Below, one piece after another: positions 24,109 through 35,281 of a stretch of 64,000 nucleotides of DNA (position 1 is its first letter; the number at the start of each line of letters is the position of its first letter). Both the position numbers and the translations under genes were made by a program. The stretch is from Acholoe squamosa (lineage: Eukaryota; Annelida; Polychaeta; Phyllodocida; Polynoidae), in assembly GCA_949317995.1 (NCBI GenBank), contig OX439050.1, forward strand, positions 54,437,777-54,501,776, given 5' to 3'. The notes under the pieces are model-generated. The model was not told the origin of the DNA. It saw only the letters and a list, made by a program, of their open reading frames with translations, and did not search any database.

Positions 24109-26302
24109 TGTAAGACTCAAGATAATTCTGCCCTATATGGCGTACTGAAGGTAGTATCAGTGGTTACCTGTAGCTATTTTGGCCTCTAGCTGTGTCTACG
24201 TCTTTAACTTCCATTTATTCCTTCTGTGATCTACCCCCATCCCGTTAGCTAGTTTACACCTTCCCAAGGATAACTCTCACCTGTACAGGAATCACTAACA
24301 CCTGAGCTCTAGTCTACAGGGGTATGTTGCAAAACGCATGGCATGCTCCATTGTATTGAGTAGATTTTCTTATCTAAAGTGCAGTGTAAATGGTATGATA
24401 CTGATAAATTCATTTGAATGGCCACATCGTGTGAACCCTACATTGACAATCATTGATACCCATTGGTACACTCCCAATCTCATCAATTTAAATTTCAAAA
24501 TGTAATTTGCAACTGGGAGGCATTTCTTTCCTCATCTGGGTGCAGACTGTCATCATGAAGGAGAATCTTTGTATTCTATGTCAATTGTAAAAGCTGTTGT
24601 CATATAATAACTGGGATTGTACCAAAGCACATCTTTAAATGACCAGGTAGGGCAACTGCCCCTCCCACACACCTCCATCATAGCAATGCTTCTGGTACAG
24701 CCTTACTGTACTCTACCTGTTATGGTATCCTGTAGACATGGCTTTTATATCCTGCCCTAGGCCATGCTAGATAGTAGATATCAGGTGACAGGTTCCTATC
24801 AAGGACAACAGTATAGTTAGCAACTATAACATATTCAGTTTGCCATTTCCAGGATGCTTTCATCTTTATCTATTAATTCACCAGCCTATAAGCTGCCATA
24901 GCTCCCAGCTCATGTATCATAGTGATACAAATCATCTGCAAGTACCTAATACAAATAAAAAGGTCCCTCCAACTGTACAAGGAGCACGCCCTGATGTTCT
25001 GCTTTGTTTTAAGCATATAATACTCATATTATCACCCTCCACAAACTACTCCTAATCTAATTCAGGGATGTATTTTCCTTTAAATGATTATATTGTTTGC
25101 TCTGAGTGAATTCCTCCATAAACCTCCTTGAGCAGGTATTCCACCAGTTGAATTCCATGAAAACATTGGATATAATTTCTGATTTCAGATGTACGGTCTG
25201 ACTGGTTCCCGAGATTTCTCATCAATCTCATCAATCATCATCAGGTTTTGAGGGGCATTATCTTACTTCTCTCCTGAGTGGCCCTTTTACTTCATGTGGC
25301 ATGATTAAGAGAAATACCCTTTAAAGGTTACTGGTGCATTAATGCATCATGAATGCAGCCCACCGTTTTGACCCTAGGGGTTGCCATGATGTCCAAGTGA
25401 AGTACTGGTGAGCAGTCTCACTAGCACTTCATTGGTGCATCATGATGACTAACGGGCATTATGCACTCCTGCATTAGTAGCCTTTAAATGTTTAAACCCC
25501 ATGGACTACTGAGGTATCCTATTTCAGATTGGGATCATCTTCAGGCAATAGCCCCTGATGGAATAGCCAGCGAAAGGGGAATCTGCATCATCATGACCTG
25601 AGTATATTGCATAGGCAGGTATAATATTACATTGTCCATAACATACAATAGAATTTCTATCTATCTATATGAACATCCACATCTTTTCCATTCTTTACAG
25701 TAGGTATGAAAACTAAAAGGTTCTCAGCCATAGCAAGTAAGAAGAATCATGAAGATAACAGATTTGACTACACTATCTTTAAAATTTAGTGCCACGCATC
25801 ACAAAACCCTGTGCTTTCAGGTTAGTGATGTTCTTAGGTCAATGTTGTCCTTTCACCCCTTTTGCAGATTTCTCCTAATTTTTCTGAAAGTCTTTTCCTC
25901 TTTGTTACAAGTGGATTATAAGTAATAATCAGCCTACTGCTCAAAAAAATATAATTCCCACTGATATCAAATAATTACATATATTGGACCTGCCTGGATT
26001 GTATACATTTAGTTAGATGAAATAATGAAGAACTTCCATAATACACATACCACAACTTGTTTTTTTGTCCCTATACAATGGCTCTTGTCCTTTCAAGCAA
26101 TAAGTGTCAGGATTCTCTGAGAAAGAACAGAAGCATCTTGACAAAGGCTGCACAGGATCAGTTCACATTGTACACTGGCAAACTACACAACAACTTAACA
26201 CTGAGCATCCTTTCCTGTTGAGATTCTGAGTGAATTCTTTATATACATATGCCTACTTTGTACCTTTAATGGCTTCCTATATACAATTTAACCAATAGTC
26301 TA

Positions 26303-26518
26303 CACTCTAAGAAATAACTGTTGAATCTACTAGATCTCCTCATAAAACTAATGAATGGTTAACAGCCGTAATCATATTGCAGTGAAGTTGTATAGTTTCT
26401 TCAATTAAGCCCTAGATGGCAGTACAGTGGTACAAGGAATCTCCGTGAAAATAATAATGGATCTTTTTCAACTTTGTTGCAAAGATTTCACTGTTATTTA
26501 GACAACTTTTTTTCAGTG
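26303..26518 (+). mobile_element. TA-MITE (family M), copy 7, in A2
   Basis: Starts CACTCTAAGAAATAACTG and ends ACTTTTTTTCAGTG, with TA before. It is the paralog of copy 1 in A1. Confidence 0.85.
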
Positions 26519-27277
26519 TTACTATTTAGGGATGTGGATAGCATATGCCGACAAAGGGTGTTGCTGTCTGGTTAATCAGTGTGATATTGTGTGTGAAGTC
26601 TGACTTTTTGTTCACACTGTCTCAAGGTTTCTTTTGATCATACCTTATCACACAGTCTGGCACAATTCTCATCAACTGTTGTCTGATGTATTGTAAGGCT
26701 AACAAAACCTTACCTTCATGGCCTGAGAAGGCAGATTCTTAGAGCAATCACATATATGTGGCCCCCAGGGGTGAAGGGTAGAAATGCCAAGGATGTAGTA
26801 AAACATTTAGCAAAAGAAAAATGTTGAAGCAGGCAGAGAGTAGTAGTGTGTAGTCTTGATGGGAATATAATTATATTGCAGAATATATCTGTTTTTGATG
26901 TTACACTAATACTGGCCTTGGGTTATATCATATAGCAAGGTAACTTAAGGAATTGTCATAATTATTGTATGAATAATCTGTGCCTAAAACAGGGAACTAG
27001 TGTGCAACACTAAAGAGACAAAGTCTTCTCTAACCCCATCAGAGACTGCCACACTGCTCACTGTGAAGAAAGGATGGTTGGAACATCCCTGATAACAATG
27101 CATGCAAAAAGACCATTTATAGGAGAGAACTTACTCATTTCTAAATGGGTACAGACTTAAATCCTTAACGCAATGAAGATCCCCAGCTCCCCTCATTTAT
27201 CACTTATCCTTGGATGCTGGTTAGGTTTGCACACTGTATAAACACAATGAGTAGCTGACATGAGATCATTACCATGA

Positions 27278-27840
27278 TTTATACCATGGTTATCCTGTTT
27301 AGGCACTGGTTTGTAGTGTCAAAACATGATAAGATGATGTATTTAGCATGCACTAAAGCATAGAAAATTTTGATACAAGTTGTTACGTTGGCATATGATC
27401 TGAGGTCATTTTGGCAGCTGCGTGCACTCCTTACTAGCAGTTCTCCTATGAAAATGCCCCTGTGACACACTTTGACCTAATATTTTTCATCTGCACTGTG
27501 CGGTCCACTCACCGTGAAAGGCGTTTTTGTTTTGATCGAAGCAGAGCGTTTTTGTTTTGATCGAAGCAGAGCAGGAGAAATACATATCACATCATGGCCT
27601 ATACACCCATGACACTTAAATATAGCTAGATCTACATATGTTCATCTCTCTTCACCAAGGACCCAGCTTTGTAGTGTAGATGGAGAATAATATTATATGC
27701 TCACACACTGATGACTTGACAAGAAACCAATATGGCGTAGGACTGGCCCCTTCACATCGACTCGCAACATAAATCATTCAATTTGATGGCTGTCAAAGAT
27801 AAAGATATTTAATTTAATGGTGGAAACCATGGTATAAACA
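27278..27840. mobile_element. insertion with TTTATACCATGGTT ends
   Basis: The left TTTATACCATGGTT and the right AACCATGGTATAAA are inverted repeats enclosing about 560 bp. A1 lacks this sequence (13,990-14,010). Inside, a 25-bp unit (GCGTTTTTGTTTTGATCGAA plus GCAGA) is tandemly repeated twice at about 27,523-27,572. No coding frame. Probably a non-autonomous element, but the termini are short. Confidence 0.45.
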
Positions 27841-27849
27841 CCATAGTAG

Positions 27850-27957
27850 ATTGCTAGTCTTCCACGAGGTCCTTTTATCCCCTATATAAAGGACCTCGCC
27901 CTACGCGCCCGGTCCTTCATCAGGGGATAAAAGGACCTTGTGGAAGCCCAGCAATCC
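27850..27957. repeat. hairpin with about 35-bp arms
   Basis: The left arm (ATTGCTAGTCTTCCACGAGG, then TCCTTTTATCCCCT) is an inverted repeat of the right arm (AGGGGATAAAAGGACC, then TTGTGGAAGCCCAGCAAT), with few mismatches. The central GC-rich segment (CCTCGCCCTACGCGCCCGG) can itself fold. It lies in the A2-specific insertion. Confidence 0.65.
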
Positions 27958-28039
27958 ATTATGCCCTTACTATACTGTAAAAAGAGAATTGGGTAAGAAG
28001 AAACACAGCATACACTGTCCTAGTGGGATCTACCGAAGC

Positions 28040-28520
28040 CTATAGCCTAGTGGGCACACTTACACTGAATCAATGTTGATATAATGTAGATGACGTTTAC
28101 ATACTAACATTTTATCTAAGGATGAGACATAGTTGAGTTAGAAAACATCATATCATCCATAATCTAACATCGACACATCAATGTTGTTCAAATATTATCT
28201 AAACATCAATGTTGTTCAAACATTATCTAAGCCCTATGTTGATTCATTGTTGTTAATACTTCATTTTAACATAAATAGTTCTTAGTTGATTCAATGTTGA
28301 CATGTCTATATTGAATCCATAGATATAATTACTGTGTTGATTCAAACGTAAGAAATTCAACAAACTTTGAATTGGGAACAAGATTCCAAAGTCAATGTCT
28401 GCCATTGATCTGATGTTAAAATAGGTGATGGTTGACAAGATTGAAATGGCATCATTGAGAGAGTGTTGAAAAAATGTGGATCGACATTGTCAACATAGTA
28501 TCATATCTAGCAGTTGTCAA
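28040..28520. repeat. element with TTGATTCAATGTTGA-type internal repeats, A2 copy
   Basis: Starts near AGTGGGCACACTTACACTG and contains many TGAATCAATGTTGA or TTGATTCAATGTTGA words. It also has a 28-bp tandem duplication (ACATCAATGTTGTTCAAA and so on) at about 28,174-28,230. It is a counterpart of 14,079-14,800. Repeats of this kind are common inside non-autonomous DNA transposons of animals. Confidence 0.5.
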
Positions 28521-28934
28521 CATTAGTTCTCTTCTCACAGGGTAGTCAGTCTTCATTCATTCCAAGCTCTGATACATGACTTTAGGTTCAACATCATGAA
28601 TGCAAGTTTCATTTTCCCTGTTCTGTCTTAGCTGAAACAAATCTGAGTCTGATGATTGAAATTCTATTTCAAAGTAGGGCTGTCATGTCAATGAGTGTCA
28701 TTTTATACCCAGTACCTTTTATGCACAGCAAAATGCTTCATTTAATTTTGTCATCATGATTGATGTGCCATTGCAGTGGTGTCAGCTCTCCAAGGGTGTC
28801 TCAAGAGGGAGGTGATATAAGTATGGAAATCTCTTGTGAATAAGGAAAATATTCACACAGGATTATCTTGGAAATCCTGTTATCCTATCCCAATCAAATC
28901 GCATCTCATCAACATACGCATCATCCTTTGACTT

Positions 28935-29015
28935 CATTGTGTAATGAATAAGGCATCCACCTCCTGACTAGAACGTTGTGGGTTCAGGCCCTCTCATGTC
29001 ATACATTTGACTGGA
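28935..29015 (+). mobile_element. tRNA-SINE-like remnant (family S2), A2 copy
   Basis: Reads GTGTAATGAATAAGGCATCC, then ACGTTGTGGGTTCAGGCCC, which resembles box A to box B spacing of a tRNA-derived SINE. It is the paralog of the A1 copy near 15,020-15,115. Confidence 0.5.
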
Positions 29016-29069
29016 CTCATATTTAGTGACAACAAAATTAGTTGTTCTTTGCTGTGTGCATGTTGCACA

Positions 29070-29270
29070 CTAATTAAAGATTGATATGAAGATCATGAAT
29101 CATCTTCATCCATGCAATCATCTGCCTCACTGTTCCTGTCAAGGCTGCATGGTTTATTCATAGTATATGCCATGTGTAACCATGTGGCCCTTTCAGATGA
29201 TATAAATTATGCTGACACTCATTAAGTGGGACCTCATTTCTGAAATATTTCTCAGATTCTCAAAGCCTGC
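29070..29270. other. strongly conserved non-coding island, A2 copy
   Basis: Partner of the 15,646-15,841 island, nearly identical across about 160 bp. The same CATGTG pair and GATATAAATTATG segment are present. Its left neighbour differs from A1 because the TA-MITE at 15,432 is missing here. Confidence 0.5.
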
Positions 29271-29858
29271 ATTATTACCCCCTGCAATAATTTTCATCCT
29301 TGCAATCCTTATTAGGCAGTTCATTTTTATTTTATTACTTTGCAACATTAGCATTAAATTGATAATCCCAGCTGGACACAATGTAGGCCATTTTCCGAGA
29401 TCCATATGAGACATGAATAATCTAGGAGAGTTCTAATCTTTTGACAGTATCAGAGCTATATTGTTAACTTTTGATTTGCCCAACATCCTTGTTATGGGGG
29501 ACCGCCAGTGTAAAGTTGCAGCTATAAATAGCATATGATGCCAGTCCCCCATTTTATGAGAAGAGGTTGGGGCAAGGAAAAGGAGTAATCACTCTCATGG
29601 CATTTGTGGAACAACTGGTTGATAGAAGTGTTTATTAGAATTTAATAAAGTGTACAGAAGTGTTGTCTAATTATGATGTTTGTTTTTGAGTGAAATCCTG
29701 TTGCTCAATTTTGGGTAGTGGATAGGGAAAGTGGATGTTTGTGTTTTTCCCATAGACTTCCATAGTAAAAGTATCTCCAAAACTAATGAAGCTTTTTAAC
29801 TACAAGTTTGCGTGGCATTAGAAAGTAGATAAAGAAGTAGAAATAAACTGGGAATATG

Positions 29859-29922
<64 letters not shown>
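29859..29922. repeat. (TTA)n microsatellite
   Basis: About 21 uninterrupted TTA/TAA units. Frames through it encode runs of isoleucine or asparagine and are artefacts. Confidence 0.95.
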
Positions 29923-29924
<2 letters not shown>

Positions 29925-30440
29925 CAGGGTAATGCTGTAGCTATATATAGCCCAGACAGGCATGCTGTAATGGAGAAGTATTTACTCAATTGTTACTTGC
30001 AAGTGGATAGATTTAGAATTAGTTTTAAGTCAGTGAGTGTATGAGACAGGCATGCTGTAAGGGAGGAGTATAATTGATGGTATGTTTTCCAAAGTAGAGC
30101 AGTCTAACTACGGTCCACCATACAAGTACTACTTTGTTACATATTTTTTCCTCTATCTTTTAATTGATGTCTACTTCAATATGGATTTCTCCCCTCATGA
30201 ACAAGAGCCAATTTGCACCTTTAACTGAAAAGTGAATGTTAGTTATTTATTGCATGTTAGGGAGGTGCCAAATAACAACTGTAACATGCCTTCTCCAGTT
30301 CCAGGAATCACATATTGTCTGACTATTTGATATCATGCTTTACACAAAATAAAAAGGAGAATATGCCATGTAATTTACAAAACAAGTAAGTGTATTTGAA
30401 TGAACACACAATATAATACCTATTACTACAAAGAGTGATT

Positions 30441-33263
30441 TGTACCCAGGAGATAGCCCACCTCTATCCTAACCGTATCTCAGGGCCAGTAACACCCCAT
30501 ATGATAATAAAAGATGTAAATTATAATTATCTTTCCATGCTTTTTCTAAACATAAAAACACAAAATACTTGCAAAGGTTTACTCATTTTAGGTCAGACCG
30601 AATTCTCATGAACCTTTGCTGATGAGCTGTGGATTGGTCAGCACCCAATGAGTCCTTCAGACCCACCATCCGGTCGTCTCGTTGTGTAAAACCCAACTGA
30701 CACCATGGCAGTGGTATTAGGTGTTATTCTACACTACCATAGCCTAGGATGACTTGTACACTTCTATCATCAAGTCAACATCTACATCAGTCCACCCACA
30801 CATAGTGTGAACAAATTGGTGTAGGTAGTAGGGAGGGGGCTGATAGGGCCCACCATGCACCCCCCCCACATCCCAACGCGACGGGTATTTTTTTTATCCT
30901 TAGGGTCCCCTGAAAAAGATTAAAGATGTTAACATTGAATATCTTGGGATGCACTACCAGTTTTTGCTCATTATCCATGTGCAGGTTCAGACTACTTTTG
31001 GGTCAATTTTGGTACCATGTTATTCAAGGGGTATGCTCAATCCCCAAGCTCTAAGACTATCTTACTTTGTCTGGATCCTGAAGCTATTGGTCTTGTTGGG
31101 AAGAAGATATAATAAGCTTTTCATTAAGCCCTAATACATGTTTTTAAGTTCAGATTTGAGTGTACCAGACAGTTGGGAAGACGGAAGATTGAAATTACAA
31201 AGTTCCTTTTTTTTACTGAAAATCTTAAATGCGCTCAAGATACATGTATAAAACTTGCCCTTATCCCTATCTAAGCACAATATCTAATATGATTTATGTA
31301 GGCCAAACATTTCTGAGTAATATGAGACATTTTGCAGAATTCCTTGATGACTATGACACACGTAATTGCCTTGGACCCAAAGACACTACCTTGAGCCAAT
31401 ATGATGCTGTTCCTTTTCAATAATCTTCCTCTTTATGTAAATGGATGTTTTTCCATGCTAAATCTTTATCAATTCTCCTGATTCTTATGCTAAAAAGAGT
31501 GCTGATTAAGAATATGCATGCTTCTACTTCATAAGATTTAATGGCGAGGCTGTGTATGGCTTAAATTCAAAATGGCCGACAATAGATTCAGATGTTACTT
31601 TGAATTACATAAATGTGCAGTCTAGAAAGTATCTTGTGGGTCCTACCCCCTATAAATCAGCATAGTAGAATACAGTACTGCTTTTGTTTTGTTGCGAAGT
31701 GATATGGTTGCCTAGCAACAGCAGCTTTGCAAAGCAACCAAGCCTGAAAATATGCTTGAATGCTCATATCTGAACATACTCCCCTGATGTAAACTTGTAT
31801 ATAACTCTTCTGTGACTTCCATCATAGACTAGGAATATAGGTGATAAAAGGTTGCTAGGTTGTGTATAGCTCCCTTGTGCACATCACATAGTATGAACAT
31901 AGGTAGAAATGATTGCTATGTCATGTGGTTGCCTAGCATGTCATGTGGTTGCCTAGCAACTGCAGCTTTACATGTCCAAATCTATTCAGATAGTCACAGA
32001 TAAGTGTATGGTCTCACCTCAAGAACTTGTATGTATAGCTCCCCTGTCCACATCTCAGAATAGAGGCACATATAAGACATTGCATGGTCATGTGCTTGAT
32101 AAGAATCTACCTTTTAAAATCATCTTATTGACAGAGACCATATGATGAGATAATGATAAAATGATAAAATATTTACCACATCCACACCCTGCGTTATTTT
32201 GTATATACACATCCATGCATATGTATCTCAGATCATCCATGATTACACAGGATTGTAATTCCCAACAACTGTCCTCTCCTCCCTCCCCCCAATATCAAAT
32301 TCCTGTAACCACTCTCATATTATCAAAATTTACCATTGCTGGTACTGATAACACACATTGAGAATAGAGAATATTAGCTCTCAGCCAGTTATCCATCCTT
32401 ACATATCTCTGAACATTACATTCTGGTTCAACTTCCCTCATAGCAGTGTGATCCCAGCAGCTGAGAAGGCATGTTGATCTGTTGTAGTTCATTATCCCCA
32501 ACACATTTGGTGTAGTGAATTACTAGTTGACCCTGATAATACTACTGAAGGCCACTGGCACACAGACTTCAAGTATCTTCTACCATTCCATATCACTCAC
32601 AGTGGACATTGTGGTGGATTGGTTTAGCTTATAGAAGAGGGAAGTGTGATTCTCAATGTGATTAATTTTTCAGGAAGGTTTAATTAATATGGGAGAGAAA
32701 GAAAGCATAGTATATTGAATGACTGTGATGGATACATAACTGCAAATGGACAGAATACCTAATGGGGGGGGTTTATTGCATGTGTGACCACTATCAATGA
32801 CATCTGACATATAGGCACAAAGTGACAAGTAGCTATTAAGATCAAGCTAGCCATACTAGATAATTGGCTGGCAACCTGCCTGTACATTGGAGACATGATA
32901 CAAGATGTTACCAGTCAATCATCCCCTGTTTTCGCCCTAACTCACAAGGGGCACCCTATCACCCCAATGCTTCACTGTCTCTCCTATACAGATATTTAAA
33001 ATACAAAGGTGTGATTGGAGATCTCAAACTCCCATTTAGTGGAGTTCAAGTGAACTATTCAGGATCTGGGGGAACATGACCCTCCCACTATCTCTTGAGG
33101 ATGACAAAACTGACAGTACAAAGAAGTCATATTGATGACTCAGGTCGTCAGGATGACGACTTAAAGTCATCATTTTGACTACCTAAAGCTGTAGTTTTAG
33201 GTATCGTCAACTTGAGGACATAAAGTGGTCACCACTGACTAGTTTCAGAACTTCTAGGTTTTC
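30441..33263. other. spacer between A2 and B2
   Basis: Contains some B-like sequence at 30,590-30,820 (a GTGTAGGTAG word also at 17,883 and 20,827), then about 2.4 kb with no counterpart in B1. It holds the X-box-like repeats at 31,690-32,100 and a G8 run at 32,764. A GTCATC/TGACTACCTAAA-rich stretch at 33,090-33,250 contains a small hairpin (ACCTAAA...TTTAGGT, about 33,181-33,203). No gene recognised. Confidence 0.5.
31690..32100 (+). repeat. diverged tandem repeat carrying X-box-like palindromes
   Basis: The 13-bp palindrome-like motif GTTGCCTAGCAAC occurs at 31,707-31,719 and 31,948-31,960, with a variant ending CATG at 31,928-31,940. Between them, segments beginning TATAACTCTTCTGTG, TATAGCTCCCTTGTGCACAT and TATAGCTCCCCTGTCCACAT recur at about 31,799, 31,866 and 32,033. 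This indicates an eroded tandem repeat. The motif matches the consensus bound by RFX factors (X-box); function is unproven. Confidence 0.55.
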
Positions 33264-33780
33264 AGTGTACTGTTGGAAATGACCTACAACCGGTCTCTGT
33301 GACAGGGATTTATGACAGTATAATGTAGGGCTCAGTAGACCTTTCATAGCTCTCATTGCAGTAGAAAATGACATAACTGCAAGTATTCATTACATATTTT
33401 TGAGTCTTTATAATAGCCCTCCAGCATTGATAAATTACTCATCAATGCTGCATTTTATGCACCTCGATGACAAAAGACCATAATGATTTCATTGCACTGT
33501 GCAGTCATTGACAAGTTTAAAGCTATTCAGCAGGCCATTTCTTAAGTTACTACGACTGATTACAGCCACTACAATTTGAGAACCTAAAAGTTAGTGCTAG
33601 TGATAGTACTGCAATACAACTGCTCTCTAGGATCAGCACTTGTGTAGCAATGCCATCGAGTTTGATAGGGTAGTCATAGTACTGCAGTTACTATATAACC
33701 AATACTGTTGGGATATATTGTCACTACAATAAGGGTTCTCACTACAATTTTAAAATGAGTAGTCAATATCTGTCACTATT

Positions 33781-33877
33781 GCACGCCCTGTAGGCTGTAA
33801 CATCAATTTTGTAAGGCGTGCAGTTATCCATGGATAACCTGTGCCCGGTGCAGGTTATCCATGGATAACCGCATGCC
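33781..33877. repeat. nested palindrome cluster
   Basis: Two identical perfect palindromes GTTATCCATGGATAAC lie at 33823-33838 and 33854-33869. Their flanks are inverted (GGCGTGCA on the left, CCGCATGCC on the right), so the whole 33,815-33,876 can fold as one large hairpin around TGCCCGGTG. A further GCACGCC (33781-33787) pairs with GGCGTGC (33815-33821). It sits in the B2-specific insertion next to a SINE remnant. Confidence 0.7.
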
Positions 33878-33879
33878 TC

Positions 33880-33985
33880 TCATGTCCTTCCATGTCATAT
33901 GTTACATGTTAAAACCCTCGAAATTTTCAAGGCCAGGGTAGGGGTCGAACCTGCAGTCTCAGATCCCTAATCCAAATCCAACGCC
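33880..33985 (-). mobile_element. tRNA-SINE-like remnant, minus strand (family S3)
   Basis: On the minus strand it shows GGATTAGGGATCTGAGACTG followed by CAGGTTCGACCCCTACC, the latter a good B box. The A-box region is poorly preserved. The sequence is absent from the matching B1 position. Confidence 0.45.
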
Positions 33986-34245
33986 AACAGATGTAGCCCC
34001 AGCAAATAACCTGCCGGTGATATATATTCATCCATCCTGCTAACCATTATGGTGTTGACAATGTACGGAAGGGTCAGCATGAGATGCTGAACAGCAATGT
34101 AGTGTTGATAAGTAGGCCTGGTGCTAGTGTATTTATAAGCACATAATGATGACAAAGGAACATGTCTAAAGGCATCTTGTGACCCCAACAGTGTTGAGGA
34201 TTGGAATGCTCTGAATGAGTCAATTTGGATAAGATATTGAGGGTG

Positions 34246-34462
34246 CACCATAAAAATAATGTCATTGAGATAACAGTGAAATCCTTGTCCCAAGGTAGCC
34301 AGAGATCTATTGTAATTATCACGGAGAATTCTTGTACCACTGTGAGTACCGTACTGCTCATTGTAGAAACTATACATGTACACTAAATCAATGCAATTAT
34401 GGTGTTTCATTGTTCAGTTTTACTAGGATCCCTGGTAGATCCAATAGGTATTTTCCTCAGAG
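34246..34462 (-). mobile_element. TA-MITE (family M), copy 8, in B2
   Basis: Inverted copy starting CACCATAAAAATAATGTC. It is the paralog of copy 3, and its right end is eroded. Confidence 0.75.
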
Positions 34463-35061
34463 TTTGGCTGAGTATATCAGGGTATTTCATTGCCTGATGG
34501 GGATGTAGATTGTCTAAGGTGCTTGCGCAGGATGTTTTATTATCTTGGTGACCTTTTAGTTATAGTATGGGGGCAATACCTTAAGGTATTCTCAACTTGT
34601 CTTCATGACCAACATTCTGTCACCTCCATAGCCCCTGCATCCGAAAGAGAAAAAACAGTTTTCATATCATATGAAATATATCATATTTTGTTACATGAAG
34701 CAGTACAAGTATAAAATGAATTGGCTACTGGCTCAAAGAAATCCACTGGGATTTGAATAGAAAATGACATGATTATAAATGGTCCTCTGAAATACCCTGA
34801 GCAAACAAATAAGACAAAAGTGAATTTACCTGTAGGTTACTCAGTGAAAGGAAATCCTCCAAGGGAAGATAAAAAATACCTCTGCATTTCTGCACTGTAT
34901 TTCCACTAGCCTTTGATCTACATTTTAAGCTGATGCAGAGGTCATGTTATTCCTTTTATGGAGTCTATAGATATGGTTACACATTTGATGTGAAGTGTGG
35001 CCTGAGGTGTGGGTTATGTTTCTTGTGCCTGAGCTTTACTCTCTGCACCACCATTTACCTA

Positions 35062-35281
35062 CACTGTGAAAAATAACTGTTGAATCTACCAGGGATTCTC
35101 GTAAAACTGAACAGCGTACCACCATAACTGTAAAGCACTGAACCAGTGTAGATTTTACAAGAAGCCTCAAGTGGCAGTACAGTGGTACAGAAATGCATGA
35201 GGAATCTCTGAAAATATTGATGATTCTCTGGCAATGTTGGGATGAAGAATGCGCCGTTATAAGACATTTTTTTTTACAGTT
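35062..35281 (+). mobile_element. TA-MITE (family M), copy 9, in B2
   Basis: Starts CACTGTGAAAAATAACTG and ends ATTTTTTTTTACAGT, flanked by TA. It is the paralog of copy 6. Confidence 0.85.

Larger units (their letters stand above)
17341..25140. repeat. segmental duplication unit B1
   Basis: Aligns with B2 (33,264-39,120). Anchors include the GACAGGGATTTA region (18,069 and 33,301), TATATATTCATCCATC (18,601 and 34,021), ATGATGCATTGAGCTAT (22,861 and 36,058), GGTAGTATCAG (24,152) and ATCACCCTCCACAAACTA (25,031 and 38,998). B1 is internally duplicated: about 18.0-20.0 kb resembles about 20.9-22.6 kb. No protein-coding gene was recognised. Confidence 0.8.
25165..30440. repeat. segmental duplication unit A2
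   Basis: Second A-type block, about 13.5 kb downstream of A1. It carries the same order of anchors, the CCCTTTAAAGG-type MITE (about 25,316-25,494), TA-MITE copy 7, the SINE remnant and the conserved island. It differs from A1 by an insertion of about 0.7 kb at 27,280-27,975 and by lacking the 15,432 and 15,865 insertions. No gene seen. Confidence 0.85.

Noticed and set aside
29783-30044. Frames with poly-isoleucine runs
   Set aside because: They are translations of the (TTA)n microsatellite.
33967-34410. Overlapping minus-strand frames of 147 and 95 codons
   Set aside because: They cover the SINE remnant and TA-MITE copy 8; the B1 paralog breaks the frame.
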